Shown one piece after another: positions 16,631 to 26,000 of a stretch of DNA of 64,000 nt (its first letter is position 1; each line of letters starts with the position of its first letter). Where the stretch lies: assembly GCA_016235555.1 (NCBI GenBank), contig JACRKC010000014.1:1-64000 (forward strand). The letters are read 5' to 3'. A program made the translations under genes and the position numbers. The notes beneath the pieces are model-generated. The model was not told the DNA's origin and ran no database searches. It was given only the letters and a program-made list of their open reading frames with translations. Source of the stretch: Verrucomicrobiota bacterium (GTDB lineage Bacteria; Verrucomicrobiota; Verrucomicrobiia; Opitutales; Opitutaceae).

Positions 16631-19600
16631 TGCTTTGATCAGTGGTTGGCCAAGCCGCAGCCACGCCCAGGCCCCGGGTGCGTTGCGGGTCACGCCGAAC
16701 CTCGAAAGCAACATCGACCGCCCGCTGCGCTACCGGCCGGACGGGACGGACTTCGTCATCGCGAATGGCGCGGAGACCTTCAATCGCCCGCTCTACGGCG
16801 GCAACACGGCGTTTCGCGTCGATGGTGGCGACAAGCCCGAGTTCGTGCTCTACCTGCCGGGCCGCGGCGGCAACCTGCGGCTCGGCATGCACCGCGCGGC
16901 CGGCACGAAGTGGCTGCACGCTGCCGCGAAGATCGAGACGCGCTACCGGCCCGGCGAGTTGCTCTACGAAATCCGTGATCCGCTGCTCGGCGCGGATGGC
17001 GTGCTGCGGCTCGCGGTGCTGGCGTATCACCAGACCGAAGGCGTCATCGTGCGCGTGGAGCTGGGCGGTAGCGGCCGAGGTGACGAGGCCGGGCCTGAGA
17101 GGAGCACCAGGGCCGGCGCCAGCCTCGTTACCTCGGCTGCTACACTCGAACTCGTCTTTGCCTACGGCGGCATCAACGGCCAGCGCGGCGCACGCGATGG
17201 CGACATCGGCACCGAGCGCGTGCCGATCAGCGAGTGGTTCCAGCTCAAGCCGGAGTTCTGCCGCGACAATGCGATCGAACTCCGCGACGGTGACTTCACG
17301 CTCACCGCCAGGGCCGCGACGATCGTCGGGCTCGCGCCCGCCGGCACGCGGTTGCGCGTCGCCGATGCCGCGCAGTGGAGCGATCCGGCGGCGCTGCTCA
17401 CGGCGCAGTATTTCGCGGCGCCGCAGCTGCCCGTGGTCGTCGGCCGCGCACCGCTCGTGAGCGGACACCCGGCTTTTCTGTCCCTGCAACGCGTGACCGC
17501 GACCACGGCCGCGGCCGAGGAACTCGACACCTACAAGGCCGTGACCGCCGATCGTCCGGGCGTGAACCGCCCGGCCCCGCGCTTCAAACTCGCGCCGGCG
17601 TTCGCGACCGCGGACTTGCCGCGGTTGTTCGACGAGACGGAAACGCACTTCGCCGCGCTGCGCTCGCGGGTGAGCGTCGACACACCGGACCCGTTTCTCA
17701 ACGCGGCCGTGGGCGCGCTGAACGTCGCCGCCGACGCCGTGTGGGACGAGCCGCAGGAAGCGATCATGCACGGCGCGATCGCGTGGCGCTCGAAGCTGCT
17801 CGGCTGGCGCGGACCCTACGCGCTCGACGCGCTCGGCTGGCACGAGCGAGCGCGGAAGCACTTCGAGTATTGGGCGACGCGCCAGAACCAGGATCCGATT
17901 CCGGAGAAGCTCCCGCCGCCCGACGAAAACACCAACCTCGCGCGCAGCGAGAAGGCGCTGCACTCGAACGGCGACATGTCGAACAGCCACTACGACATGA
18001 ACCTCGTCTACATCGACGCGCTCTTCCGCCACCTGCGTTGGACGGGCGACGTCGAGTTCGCGAAAAAAATGTGGCCGGTGATCGAGCGGCATCTCGCGTG
18101 GGAGCGCCGGATGTTCCGGCGCGAGTTCACGGTCGGCGCGGAAAAGCTGCCGCTCTACGAAGCCTACGCCGCGATCTGGGCGAGCGACGATCTGCAATAC
18201 AGCGGCGGCGGCACCGCGCACGCGAGCGCCTACAATTTTTTTCACAACCAGGAGACCGCGCGCCTCGCCCCGCTGGTCGGCGCCGACCCCACGTCGTATG
18301 CGCGCGAAGCGGAATTGATCGCCCGGGCGATGCGCGAGTTGCTGTGGGTGCGCGGAGAGGGTAGGTCGGGGTTTACGCCCGACATGTCGGGCGTAAACCC
18401 CGACCTACAGGCTGGCTGGTTCGCCGAGTGCAAGGACTGGCTCGGCCTGCAACGCGTGCATCCGGCCGCGGCGGTGTGGAGTTTTTATCACACGATGGAT
18501 TCCGGTCTGCCGACGCCGCAGGAGGCGTGGCAGATGACGCGGCAGATCGACACGCAGGTTCCTCACATTCCGGTGCGCGGGCCGGGCGTGCCGGAAGGTC
18601 TGCACACCGTGGCGTCGAGCAACTGGCTGCCCTACTCGTGGTCGATCAACAACGTCGTGATGGGCGAGGCGCTGCACACGGCGCTCGGTTTCTGGCAGGC
18701 TGGCCGCGCGGACGAGGCGTGGCGGATCGCGAAGGGCTCGCTGACGGCGGCGATGTTCATGGGCATCTCGCCGGGCAACGTCGGTTCGATGAGCTACCTT
18801 GATGTCTACCGGCGCGAGTCGCAGCGGGATTTCGCGGATGGCTCCGGCGTCACGTCGCGCGCGATTGTGGAAGGATTGTTCGGGGTGAAACCGGATGCAC
18901 TCGCGGGTGAACTGCGGGTCGAGCCGGGCTGGCCGTGGCAATGGACACACGCACGGCTGGGGCATCCCGACATCGATTTCAGCTTCCGGCGCGATGCCAC
19001 GACGCTGCGCTACATCGTGACTCCACGGTTGGCGCGGCCTGTGGCGTTGCGGCTGCGCGTGCCGGTTTTCGGTGCGACGGCGCGCGTGACCATCAACGGG
19101 AGGGAAGTGTCGCCGCGGCTGCGTCGGGGAACCGAGCGGCGGCTGGAGATCGAGAGTGCACCGGCGGAACGCCACGACATCGTGGTCGTCTGGCAGGGAA
19201 CGCCGTCCGGCGATGCGGTGCCGGGCGAACCGCGCGTGACGTGGCCACCGGCGAAGGCGGCGGCATCCGGGGCGCGGCGCGTGGCGGTCGCGGCCTCGGA
19301 GACGATCGATCTTGCGGGCCGCTTCAACGACCGCGTGACCCAGATCTTCAAGAACGAGTATCGGGCGCCACGCTCGCCGTTTGTGTCACTCGCGTTGCCG
19401 AAGCAGGGGATCGGCGCGTGGGCGGGGCATGTGAACGAGACGGCGGAGATCGACGACACCGGATTGCGCGCGCTCGCGACGAAGGGTGGTGGCAAATTCG
19501 CGCTCCCGAACGGCACCGAGTTTGCGACGCCGGGTGAGACGGGAGCAAAAAACGTGATTTTCGTTTCGCAGTGGGACAACTATCCGCGCGAGGCGACGGT

Positions 19601-20012
19601 GGCGCTCGCGGGAAGGGCCGGCGGCGTGGCGCTGCTCATGGCCGGTTCGACGCATCACATGCAGAGCCGATTCGACAACGGCGAGGTGATCGTGGCCTAC
19701 GCCGATGGCACGATCGCGCGACTCGCCTTGCGCAACCCCGAGACCTGGTGGCCGATCGAACAGGACTACTTCATCGACGATTTTCAGTTTCGCACCGAGG
19801 GATCGCTGCCGGTGCGGGTGGATTTGAAGACGGGCGACGTGCGCGTGCTCGAGCGCGAGACGTTCAAGGGCAGGGGCGGAAAAATTCCGGGCGGCGCGGC
19901 CACGGTGCTGGAGTTGTCGCTCGATCCGACAAGGGAGCTGAAGTCGCTTACCGTGCGCGCACTCGCCAACGACGTGGTGATCGGGTTGATGGCGGCGACG
20001 CTGGCGCGGTAG
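16572..20012 (+). CDS. DUF4450 domain protein, probable exported glycoside-active enzyme
   Basis: The 1146-residue protein has the DUF4450 hallmark near residues 50-110 (FVIANGAETFNRPLYGGNTA, then FVLYLPGRGGNLRLGM) and a central alpha-rich part resembling six-hairpin glycosidases (GAIAWRSKLLGWRGPYALD, SNSHYDMNLVYIDALFRHLR), so a role in oligosaccharide cleavage is likely. A signal peptide is predicted at residues 15-33, ending RSHAQA; the preceding codons come from a PE-E repeat. Two more palindromes lie in frame: PE-H at 17068-17143 (residues about 166-191) and a perfect 48-bp PE-A at 18361-18408 (residues about 597-612). The stop TAG at 20010-20012 coincides with the GTAG end of a further palindrome. 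Neighbours suggest sugar catabolism. Confidence 0.78.
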   Translation: MNTNKHEFICLRVHWCAFVVALISGWPSRSHAQAPGALRVTPNLESNIDRPLRYRPDGTDFVIANGAETFNRPLYGGNTAFRVDGGDKPEFVLYLPGRGGNLRLGMHRAAGTKWLHAAAKIETRYRPGELLYEIRDPLLGADGVLRLAVLAYHQTEGVIVRVELGGSGRGDEAGPERSTRAGASLVTSAATLELVFAYGGINGQRGARDGDIGTERVPISEWFQLKPEFCRDNAIELRDGDFTLTARAATIVGLAPAGTRLRVADAAQWSDPAALLTAQYFAAPQLPVVVGRAPLVSGHPAFLSLQRVTATTAAAEELDTYKAVTADRPGVNRPAPRFKLAPAFATADLPRLFDETETHFAALRSRVSVDTPDPFLNAAVGALNVAADAVWDEPQEAIMHGAIAWRSKLLGWRGPYALDALGWHERARKHFEYWATRQNQDPIPEKLPPPDENTNLARSEKALHSNGDMSNSHYDMNLVYIDALFRHLRWTGDVEFAKKMWPVIERHLAWERRMFRREFTVGAEKLPLYEAYAAIWASDDLQYSGGGTAHASAYNFFHNQETARLAPLVGADPTSYAREAELIARAMRELLWVRGEGRSGFTPDMSGVNPDLQAGWFAECKDWLGLQRVHPAAAVWSFYHTMDSGLPTPQEAWQMTRQIDTQVPHIPVRGPGVPEGLHTVASSNWLPYSWSINNVVMGEALHTALGFWQAGRADEAWRIAKGSLTAAMFMGISPGNVGSMSYLDVYRRESQRDFADGSGVTSRAIVEGLFGVKPDALAGELRVEPGWPWQWTHARLGHPDIDFSFRRDATTLRYIVTPRLARPVALRLRVPVFGATARVTINGREVSPRLRRGTERRLEIESAPAERHDIVVVWQGTPSGDAVPGEPRVTWPPAKAAASGARRVAVAASETIDLAGRFNDRVTQIFKNEYRAPRSPFVSLALPKQGIGAWAGHVNETAEIDDTGLRALATKGGGKFALPNGTEFATPGETGAKNVIFVSQWDNYPREATVALAGRAGGVALLMAGSTHHMQSRFDNGEVIVAYADGTIARLALRNPETWWPIEQDYFIDDFQFRTEGSLPVRVDLKTGDVRVLERETFKGRGGKIPGGAATVLELSLDPTRELKSLTVRALANDVVIGLMAATLAR
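17068..17143. repeat. Palindromic element PE-H inside the DUF4450 coding sequence
   Basis: Left arm GTAGCGGCCGAGGTGACGAG with GC, right arm GCCTCGTTACCTCGGCTGC with TAC; two mismatches over 22 pairs. The frame remains open and encodes a hydrophilic stretch including GRGDEAGPERSTRAGASLV between LGG and TLELVFAYGG. A diverged relative starts at 131. Confidence 0.85.
18361..18408. repeat. Perfect 48-bp palindrome (short PE-A) inside the DUF4450 coding sequence
   Basis: GTAGGTCGGGGTTTACGCCC continues to GACATGTC at the centre and then its exact reverse complement, ending CCCCGACCTAC. It is read in frame as 16 codons (GRSGFTPDMSGVNPDL). The full-length copies at 21043, 39214 and 60372 are 67 bp; this copy lacks 19 central bases. 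Confidence 0.95.
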
Positions 20013-20068
20013 GGCGGTGCTTCGGCCCGCACTTTGGCATTGAGCGCGGGCTGAAGCACCGCGCTACT
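20009..20068. repeat. Palindromic element after the DUF4450 gene
   Basis: GTAGGGCGGTGCTTCGGCCC pairs with GCGGGCTGAAGCACCGCGC ending TAC. Its first bases GTAG contain the stop codon of the DUF4450 gene, and it fills the gap to the SDR gene. Confidence 0.85.
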
Positions 20069-20075
20069 TTTCAGC

Positions 20076-20849
20076 ATGACAACGCTTCCCCAACGTTTCG
20101 CCGGCAAACACGCGCTCGTCACCGGGGCGGGCTCGGGCATCGGCCGCGCGATCGCGGTGCGGCTGGCGGCGGAGGGGGCGGGCGTGGCGATCCTCGAACT
20201 GCGGGCCGAGGCGGGCGCGGACACGCTGGCGGAGATTCGCGCCGCGGGCGGCACCGCGCGCGTGATTGCGGCGGATGTCGGCAACACGGACTCGATGCGC
20301 GCGGCGTTTGCCTCGCTGGAGCGGCTCGACGTGCTCGTGAACAACGCGGGCGTTGCGCACATCGGCAATGTCGTCACGACGGCGCCGGAGGACCTGGATC
20401 GCATCTACGGCGTGAACGTAAAGGGCGTTTACCACGGGCTGCATTTCGGCGTGCCAAAGCTGCTCGCGAGCGGTGGCGGGGCGATCGTGAACATCGCATC
20501 GACGCTCTCGAAGATCGCGGTGCCGGACCGGTTTGCCTACGGGATGAGCAAGGGCGCGGTGTTCGCGATGACGCTCTCGGTCGCGCGCGATTTCGTGGAC
20601 AAGAAGATCCGCTGCAACTGCGTGTGCCCGGCGCGCGTGCATACGCCGTTCGTCGACGGCTATCTCGCGAAGAATTATCCGGGGCAGGAAAAGGAGATGT
20701 TCGCGAAGCTCTCCGCGGCGCAGCCGATCGGGCGGATGGGCGAGCCGCGCGAGATCGCCGCGCTGGTGGCGTTTCTGGCTTCGGACGAGGCCGGCTTCAT
20801 CACGGGCTCGGCCTACGATATCGACGGAGGGACGATCCTGTTGCGGTGA
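20076..20849 (+). CDS. SDR-family dehydrogenase, L-fucose / 2-keto-3-deoxy-L-fuconate dehydrogenase-like
   Basis: Classical short-chain dehydrogenase of 257 residues: TGAGSGIGRA near 17-26 for NAD(P) binding, NNAGVAH near 88-94, catalytic serine in VNIASTLS and the Tyr/Lys pair in RFAYGMSKGAV near 152-162. The segment CPARVHTPFVDGYLAKNYPG resembles SDRs of L-fucose and L-rhamnose pathways; the exact substrate is an inference. It follows the enolase-superfamily enzyme and DUF4450 gene on the same strand with only a palindromic element between, so it probably oxidises an intermediate of the same sugar pathway. ATG 20076 gives the normal family start. Confidence 0.88.
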   Translation: MTTLPQRFAGKHALVTGAGSGIGRAIAVRLAAEGAGVAILELRAEAGADTLAEIRAAGGTARVIAADVGNTDSMRAAFASLERLDVLVNNAGVAHIGNVVTTAPEDLDRIYGVNVKGVYHGLHFGVPKLLASGGGAIVNIASTLSKIAVPDRFAYGMSKGAVFAMTLSVARDFVDKKIRCNCVCPARVHTPFVDGYLAKNYPGQEKEMFAKLSAAQPIGRMGEPREIAALVAFLASDEAGFITGSAYDIDGGTILLR

Positions 20850-21138
20850 GGCGCGTGGCGCGTTGGGCAGCGAGTGCCGCCCTTTCAGGGCTTTGTTTCT
20901 TGTTGATCAAAAACCCAGCGCGTTGCGCTGGGCTATCGACTGCCGCCCCGTTGGGGCTGAAGCGGTCAGACGGACAACGGCCCGCCCGCAACTCGCGTCT
21001 TATCCCAACGACTGTTGAAGAATGGACTATTGGGTCCCGTGGGTAGGTCGGGGTTTATCCCCGACATCCGCCGTCGGCGGACAAGTGTCGGGCGTAAAGC
21101 CCGACCTACGATCATCCAAATCTCAACAGCCGTTGGGC
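20850..21138. repeat. Intergenic stretch with two palindromic elements
   Basis: No gene seen. From 20880 to 20968 there are short hairpins built on CCCAGCGCGTTGCGCTGGG and GCCGCCCCGTTGGGGCTG. From 21043 to 21109 lies a 67-bp PE-A copy (GTAGGTCGGGGTTTATCCCC to GCCCGACCTAC), itself enclosed by outer arms CCCAACGACTGTTGAAG (from 21004) and CAACAGCCGTTGGG (to 21137). The outer arm ends right at the stop codon of the PEP-CTERM gene. Confidence 0.85.
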
Positions 21139-22785
21139 TCACCGCTTGCGGCGGTGCGCGACGAGGGCGAGCGCACCGAGGCCGCACGCGAGCAGCGCGT
21201 AGGTGGAGGGCTCGGGGATCGGCACGAAGTTGGAGAGGACGACGCTGTTGCCCGCGTAGTTGACGAGGAAGGAGCCGTCGCCGGCGGTGGTGGTCAGGCG
21301 CGTGCCGTTGGCGGCGTTGGAAAACGCCCCGGTGAGCGTGCCGGCGGTGAGGACCGTGAATTGGGTGCCCGCCGGCAGGTTGTAGAGCGGGAAGCTCTGC
21401 GCGAGGGAGAGATTCAGGTTGCCGCCGACGGTGGCGGTGCCGCTCACGCTGAGGTGGTCAAAGGTCGAACCCTGGCCGGTGCCAGCCAGATCGATCAGCA
21501 GGGTGGAGGTGGCGAGCAGCGTGAGGTTGCCCTGGATGGTGAGCGTGCCGATCGTGTCGCCCGGGGACACCAGCGCCTGGCTGCCGGTGGCGGCGCCCAC
21601 GGTGACGTTGCCCTGGACGGTGCCGCCGCCGATCAGGGTCGCGCCGGGGTTGACGGTGAGGCCGAGGTCAAGCTGGGTGGTGGCACCGGTGGCGACATTG
21701 ATCACGCCGCCGTTCAGCGCGAAGGTCGTGTCGAAATGGAGGTTGCCCGCACTGACGATGACGGTGCCCGTGTTGGTGAAGGGGATCTCGACTTTCGTCT
21801 CGCCGGCACCGGTTTTCTGATACACGCCGGCGTTGGTGAAGGTGAAATTGCCGGTGAAGCCGCTCGCCGTCATCCGCGTGGCGGTGGTGGTGCCGGTGGA
21901 GGAGGCGTCGATGAACTTCGCGCCGCTGGCGTTGAGGATGGCGCCGCCGCCGCCCGAGCGGAGGTTGCCGGCCCCGGTCCAGACGAAGCTGCCCTGGTTG
22001 GCGAGGGTCTGGCCGTTGAAATCGTGGCTGGCCGTGCCGCTGGCGGCGAACTGCGCGCCGCTGGAATTGATGAGCTGGCCGGCGCCGGTGATGACGCCGC
22101 CGGTCCACGCCGAGCTGGCGTCCTTCAGGGTGACGGTGCCGAGGTTGTTCAGGGTGCCGCCGGCCAGCACCAGACTCTGGAGCGTGACGGAGATGCCGCT
22201 GGAAATCGTGGCGGTGCCGCTGTTGATCTGGGCGGCAATGATCGCGGCGCCCGTGGCGTTGGGCACGCCGTTGGGCGTCCAGTTGGCCGCCGTATTCCAG
22301 TCGCCGTTGCCGCTGCCGTCGCCGACCCAGGTGAACAAACCGGTCGGGGCGACGACCGATACGGTCGGGCCAGCGGTCGTCGTCGCGGTGTTGGAGTTTA
22401 CGGTTTCGCGCGTGACGCTCGTCGTCGAGAGCGGTTGGAGACCGGTCAGGGAGCCCGGGTAGCTGACATCGAACGTGAACGACGCCGGGCTGCCCGGGGT
22501 GGGCGGAGTATAGAACCAGTTGAGCGTGCCCGAGGTGTTCGCCGGCGGCGCGTTGAGCGAGGAGGGGCCGCTGGTCGAAAGATATGTCCAGCCGGAGGGC
22601 AGGGTGGTGGTGAAAGCCAGCACGGCGGGCGGCGTGGCGTAGCTGAGCGTGGCGGTGAACGTCAGCGTGCCGCCGGCCGGATTGAGCACGGGGGTGTTCG
22701 GCGTGAGCACCACCGTTTGCGCATGCAAGCCGCCGGCGAGCGCACAAAGCGCACCTAGTAGGACGAAAATCGGCTGACGCCACAT
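21139..22785 (-). CDS. PEP-CTERM sorted exported protein with autotransporter-like strand repeats
   Basis: The 548-residue protein starts at ATG 22785 with a signal peptide (residues 4-23, cleavage after LHAQ). Residues 25-130 are a beta-rich module with LPSGWTYLST and FTFDVSYPG, shared with the two neighbouring exported proteins. The middle is glycine/threonine/asparagine-rich beta-helix repeat of the kind seen in pectin-lyase-like passenger domains (TLNNLGTVTLKDASSAW, NGGVINVATGATTQLDLG). The C-terminus is a textbook PEP-CTERM tail: PEPSTYALL, a membrane segment and RRKR, processed by an exosortase that is not in this window. It is transcribed away from the giant gene at 23068. Confidence 0.88.
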   Translation of the reverse strand: MWRQPIFVLLGALCALAGGLHAQTVVLTPNTPVLNPAGGTLTFTATLSYATPPAVLAFTTTLPSGWTYLSTSGPSSLNAPPANTSGTLNWFYTPPTPGSPASFTFDVSYPGSLTGLQPLSTTSVTRETVNSNTATTTAGPTVSVVAPTGLFTWVGDGSGNGDWNTAANWTPNGVPNATGAAIIAAQINSGTATISSGISVTLQSLVLAGGTLNNLGTVTLKDASSAWTGGVITGAGQLINSSGAQFAASGTASHDFNGQTLANQGSFVWTGAGNLRSGGGGAILNASGAKFIDASSTGTTTATRMTASGFTGNFTFTNAGVYQKTGAGETKVEIPFTNTGTVIVSAGNLHFDTTFALNGGVINVATGATTQLDLGLTVNPGATLIGGGTVQGNVTVGAATGSQALVSPGDTIGTLTIQGNLTLLATSTLLIDLAGTGQGSTFDHLSVSGTATVGGNLNLSLAQSFPLYNLPAGTQFTVLTAGTLTGAFSNAANGTRLTTTAGDGSFLVNYAGNSVVLSNFVPIPEPSTYALLACGLGALALVAHRRKR

Positions 22786-23067
22786 GACGGTTTCGAGTCG
22801 AAGCACGCGAGGAGTTGCGGCGAGGAGCCGCGATGCAGGTGATTAGCACGAATCGTCTTTGTCACAAGACTGGAATTGGCGTGAAGCTACGCACCCCGCC
22901 CCGGAGTTTTCGGGCTCGCAAGGTCTTCCGCGCTGTGGCTAATTACTTTCAATACTATCCCCGGCTGTCCCGCTCAGCGAACGACTCCCGCTGCCTTGGC
23001 TGAGGCAATCGGCTGGGAGTTGGATCGGTGGAGCGAGCCGCCCTTCAAATTTCCTCCTTTTTTCGCC
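22786..23067. promoter_or_regulatory. Divergent intergenic region between the PEP-CTERM gene and the giant exported protein gene
   Basis: This 282-base gap must contain both promoters. The most AT-rich part is 22935-22965 (GGCTAATTACTTTCAATAC), a likely promoter zone, but I cannot assign -35/-10 boxes with confidence and found no GG-N10-GC sigma-54 site. Confidence 0.35.
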
Positions 23068-26000
23068 ATGCGCTCCTTTGCATTTCCGGCTGCACTTGGT
23101 CGTTTGTTTCGTGGTTTCGATTTCGCGCGTGGAGGTCCCGGCAGGCCTCCGGCCTGGTCGGCCGCCGTGGTGCTGGCGCTGGCGGCGTCTGCGCTGAACG
23201 CGGCCCCGCTGGCGTGGAACCCGGCCCCGGCCCTCTCGGTCACCGCCGGCAATCCCAACGGTCCGTGGAGCTACGGCTACGCCGACACCGGGTTCACGAC
23301 GTTCACGCCCTTTACCTCGAGCCGCACCACCGGGACCGGATTTCTCCAATGGTATGGCTGGGCCGCTGATTTCACGCCCTGCGTCGCCTACAACGGCCAG
23401 ACTACAGCCGTGAACGGCGTGCCGCCCGGCTACTTGTTGCTCCATCCCGGCGACGGCAACCAGCCGGCGGTCCTGCGCTGGACGGCGCCCGTCGGCGGCG
23501 CGGTGCGCGTGGCCGGCCACTTTCACGCTGGCGACGGTGGCGTGATGCAGGTGGCGGTGCGGCGCAACTCCACGGTGCTGTGGAGTGCGACGGACGCCGG
23601 CGCTTTCGATCTCGTAACGACGATCGCGGTTGGCGACCGAATTGATTTTGCCGTCTACGGTGCCTATTTCAGTGGCTCGACCGGGTTGCTGGCGACGATC
23701 ACGAGCGAGGTCGTGTCCGTGCCGCTGACGACGGCCAGCACCAACAAACTCAGTCTCGGCGCGTTTGCCGGTGGCGCGGTCGTGCAGATCGACGCGAGCG
23801 GCTCGGGTGAAATCGCGCCGGGGCAGTGGGCCACGAAGCCGGACGGTTCCCTCGTTTCCGCCGCGAGCAGCCCCTTCACCTACAACAACCCGGGCGCGAC
23901 CTACACCAGCGTCGCGACGTTCCCGAGCGGCGACGGCGTCAACCGCTTTCCAGGTGGCGGCTCGAACTACGACTACAACGGCACCGGCTGGGTGTTTGCC
24001 GGCAAACAGACCACCGACACGACCGACCCGGCGGCGATCCGTTTCGGCGCCCTCGTCGGCACCTTTGCGGCGACGCCGGGCCGCAACGATTGGTTCTACA
24101 TCGGCTACGGCGGGCTCTTCACCGTTCCCGCCGGCGGTGCCACACTCTATATAGCGGTCAACGAATCCACCAATGCTTCCGCCAACAACACCGGCGCTTA
24201 CGCGGTCACGGCCAGGGTCGTCACCCCCGGCACCCTCGCGCTGCCGTTGACGACCGACGCCGCCGGCAAGATCGCGCTCGGCCCGTTCCCGGGCGGCGCG
24301 GTGGTGCGCCTCGCCGCCACCGGCTCCGGCGATCTGGTGAACTCCACCTACCAGACGTATCCGGACGGCTCGCTCGCCGCGACCGCGAGTGGCAGCTACA
24401 CGTTTGCCAATGCCGGGGCCACGTTCCCTGCCGTCGCGGGCGGTGACGGGCTCAATCACTTCGTCGGCGGCGGCTCCAACTATGATCACAGCGGCAGCGC
24501 CTATGGCTTTGCCGGCACGCAGACGACGGATACGACGAATGCGGGTGCGATCCGTGCGGGTGCGGTGGTCGGCACCTTTGCGGCGAGTCCGGGCCGGGCC
24601 GATTGGTTTCTCGTGGGGAAGGGCGGCGCGTTCACCGTGCCGGCGGGCGGTGCGACGGTTTACCTCGCCGTCAACGACAGCTTCAGCTCCGACAACCACG
24701 GCAGCTACGCGCTGACCTACGCCGTGACGTTGCCCGGCGGTTTCTCGCTCCCGCTGGCCACCAACGCGCCCAAGAAAATCAGCGCCGGCACCTTTGCGGG
24801 CGGCGCCCTCGTGCGGGTGACCGCGGCGGGCACGGGCGACCTGGTCGATTCGCGTCTCCAAACGAACCCCGACGGCTCGCTCGCCGCCGCCGCCGGATCG
24901 CCCTGGACCTATGCCAACGCCAACGCGTCGTATCCGGGCGTGTCCGGCTTCCCGGCGGGCGACGGCACCAACCATTTCGCGGGTGGCGGCCTGAACTACG
25001 ACGGCACCAACTGGGGTTTTGCCGGCACCCAGACCACCGATACGGCCGATGCGACCGCGATCCGCATGGGCGCCGTGGTCGGCACGTTCTCGGCGAGCCC
25101 CGCACGCGCGGACTGGTTCCTCGTCGGCTACGGGCGCACCGTCACCGTGCCCACGGGCGGCGCGACCCTGTATCTTGCCGTCAACGAATCGGTCGTCAGC
25201 AACTCCGGCGACGACAACCACGGCGCCTACACCGTCACCACCGCCGAAGTCGCCGCGGCCAACGACCTCTTCGGCGACGCCGCGACCCTCGCCGGCGCCA
25301 GCGCGTCCGCGACCGCCGTGAGTGCCGATGCGACGAAAGAGGCCGGCGAGCCCAACCATGCGGGCAACGCCGGCGGCAAATCGCTCTGGTGGAAATGGAC
25401 CGCGCCCAAGACCGGCGTCGTCGCGCTCAGCACGATCGGCAGCACGTTCGACACGCTGCTGGCCGTCTACACCGGCACCGCGGTCGGCTCGCTCACCGTG
25501 GTCGCCAGCGACGACAACTCCGGCCCGGCCAATACCAGCAAGCTCACGTTCAACGCCACCGCCGGCACGACCTACCGCATCGCGGTCGATGGCTCGTCCG
25601 GCGCGTCCGGCAGCGTGCAGCTCAATCTCGATTACGCGTTTTACTTCCACACCCTCGCCGGCGCCGCGGGTGTGAGCGGCACCACGGATGCCACTGGCGC
25701 CGCGGCGCGGTTCAACCACCCCATAACCCTCGCCCTCGACGGCTCGGGCAACCTCGTCGCCGGCGACTACAACAACGGCACGATTCGCAAGATCGCGCCA
25801 ACCACGGCGGTCACCACCTTTGCCTCGGGCCTGGGCGAGCCCGATGGCGTGGCCTTCGACACCTCCGGCAACCTCTTCGTCGCCGGTCATGGCACGAATG
25901 TGCTCTACAAGATCACCGCGGGTGGCACGGTGAGCACGTTCGCGACGGGCTTCAACTTCCCCAATGGCCTCGCGATCGATGCGTCGAACGTTCTTTTCGT

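Noticed and set aside
20017-20060. Apparent sigma-54 match TTGGCATTGAGCGCGG near 20033
   Set aside because: The GG-N10 spacing ends in GG and not GC, and the bases belong to a palindromic element.
22996-23067. TTG start for the giant protein at 22996
   Set aside because: It would place 24 residues ahead of a normal signal peptide; ATG 23068 is better.
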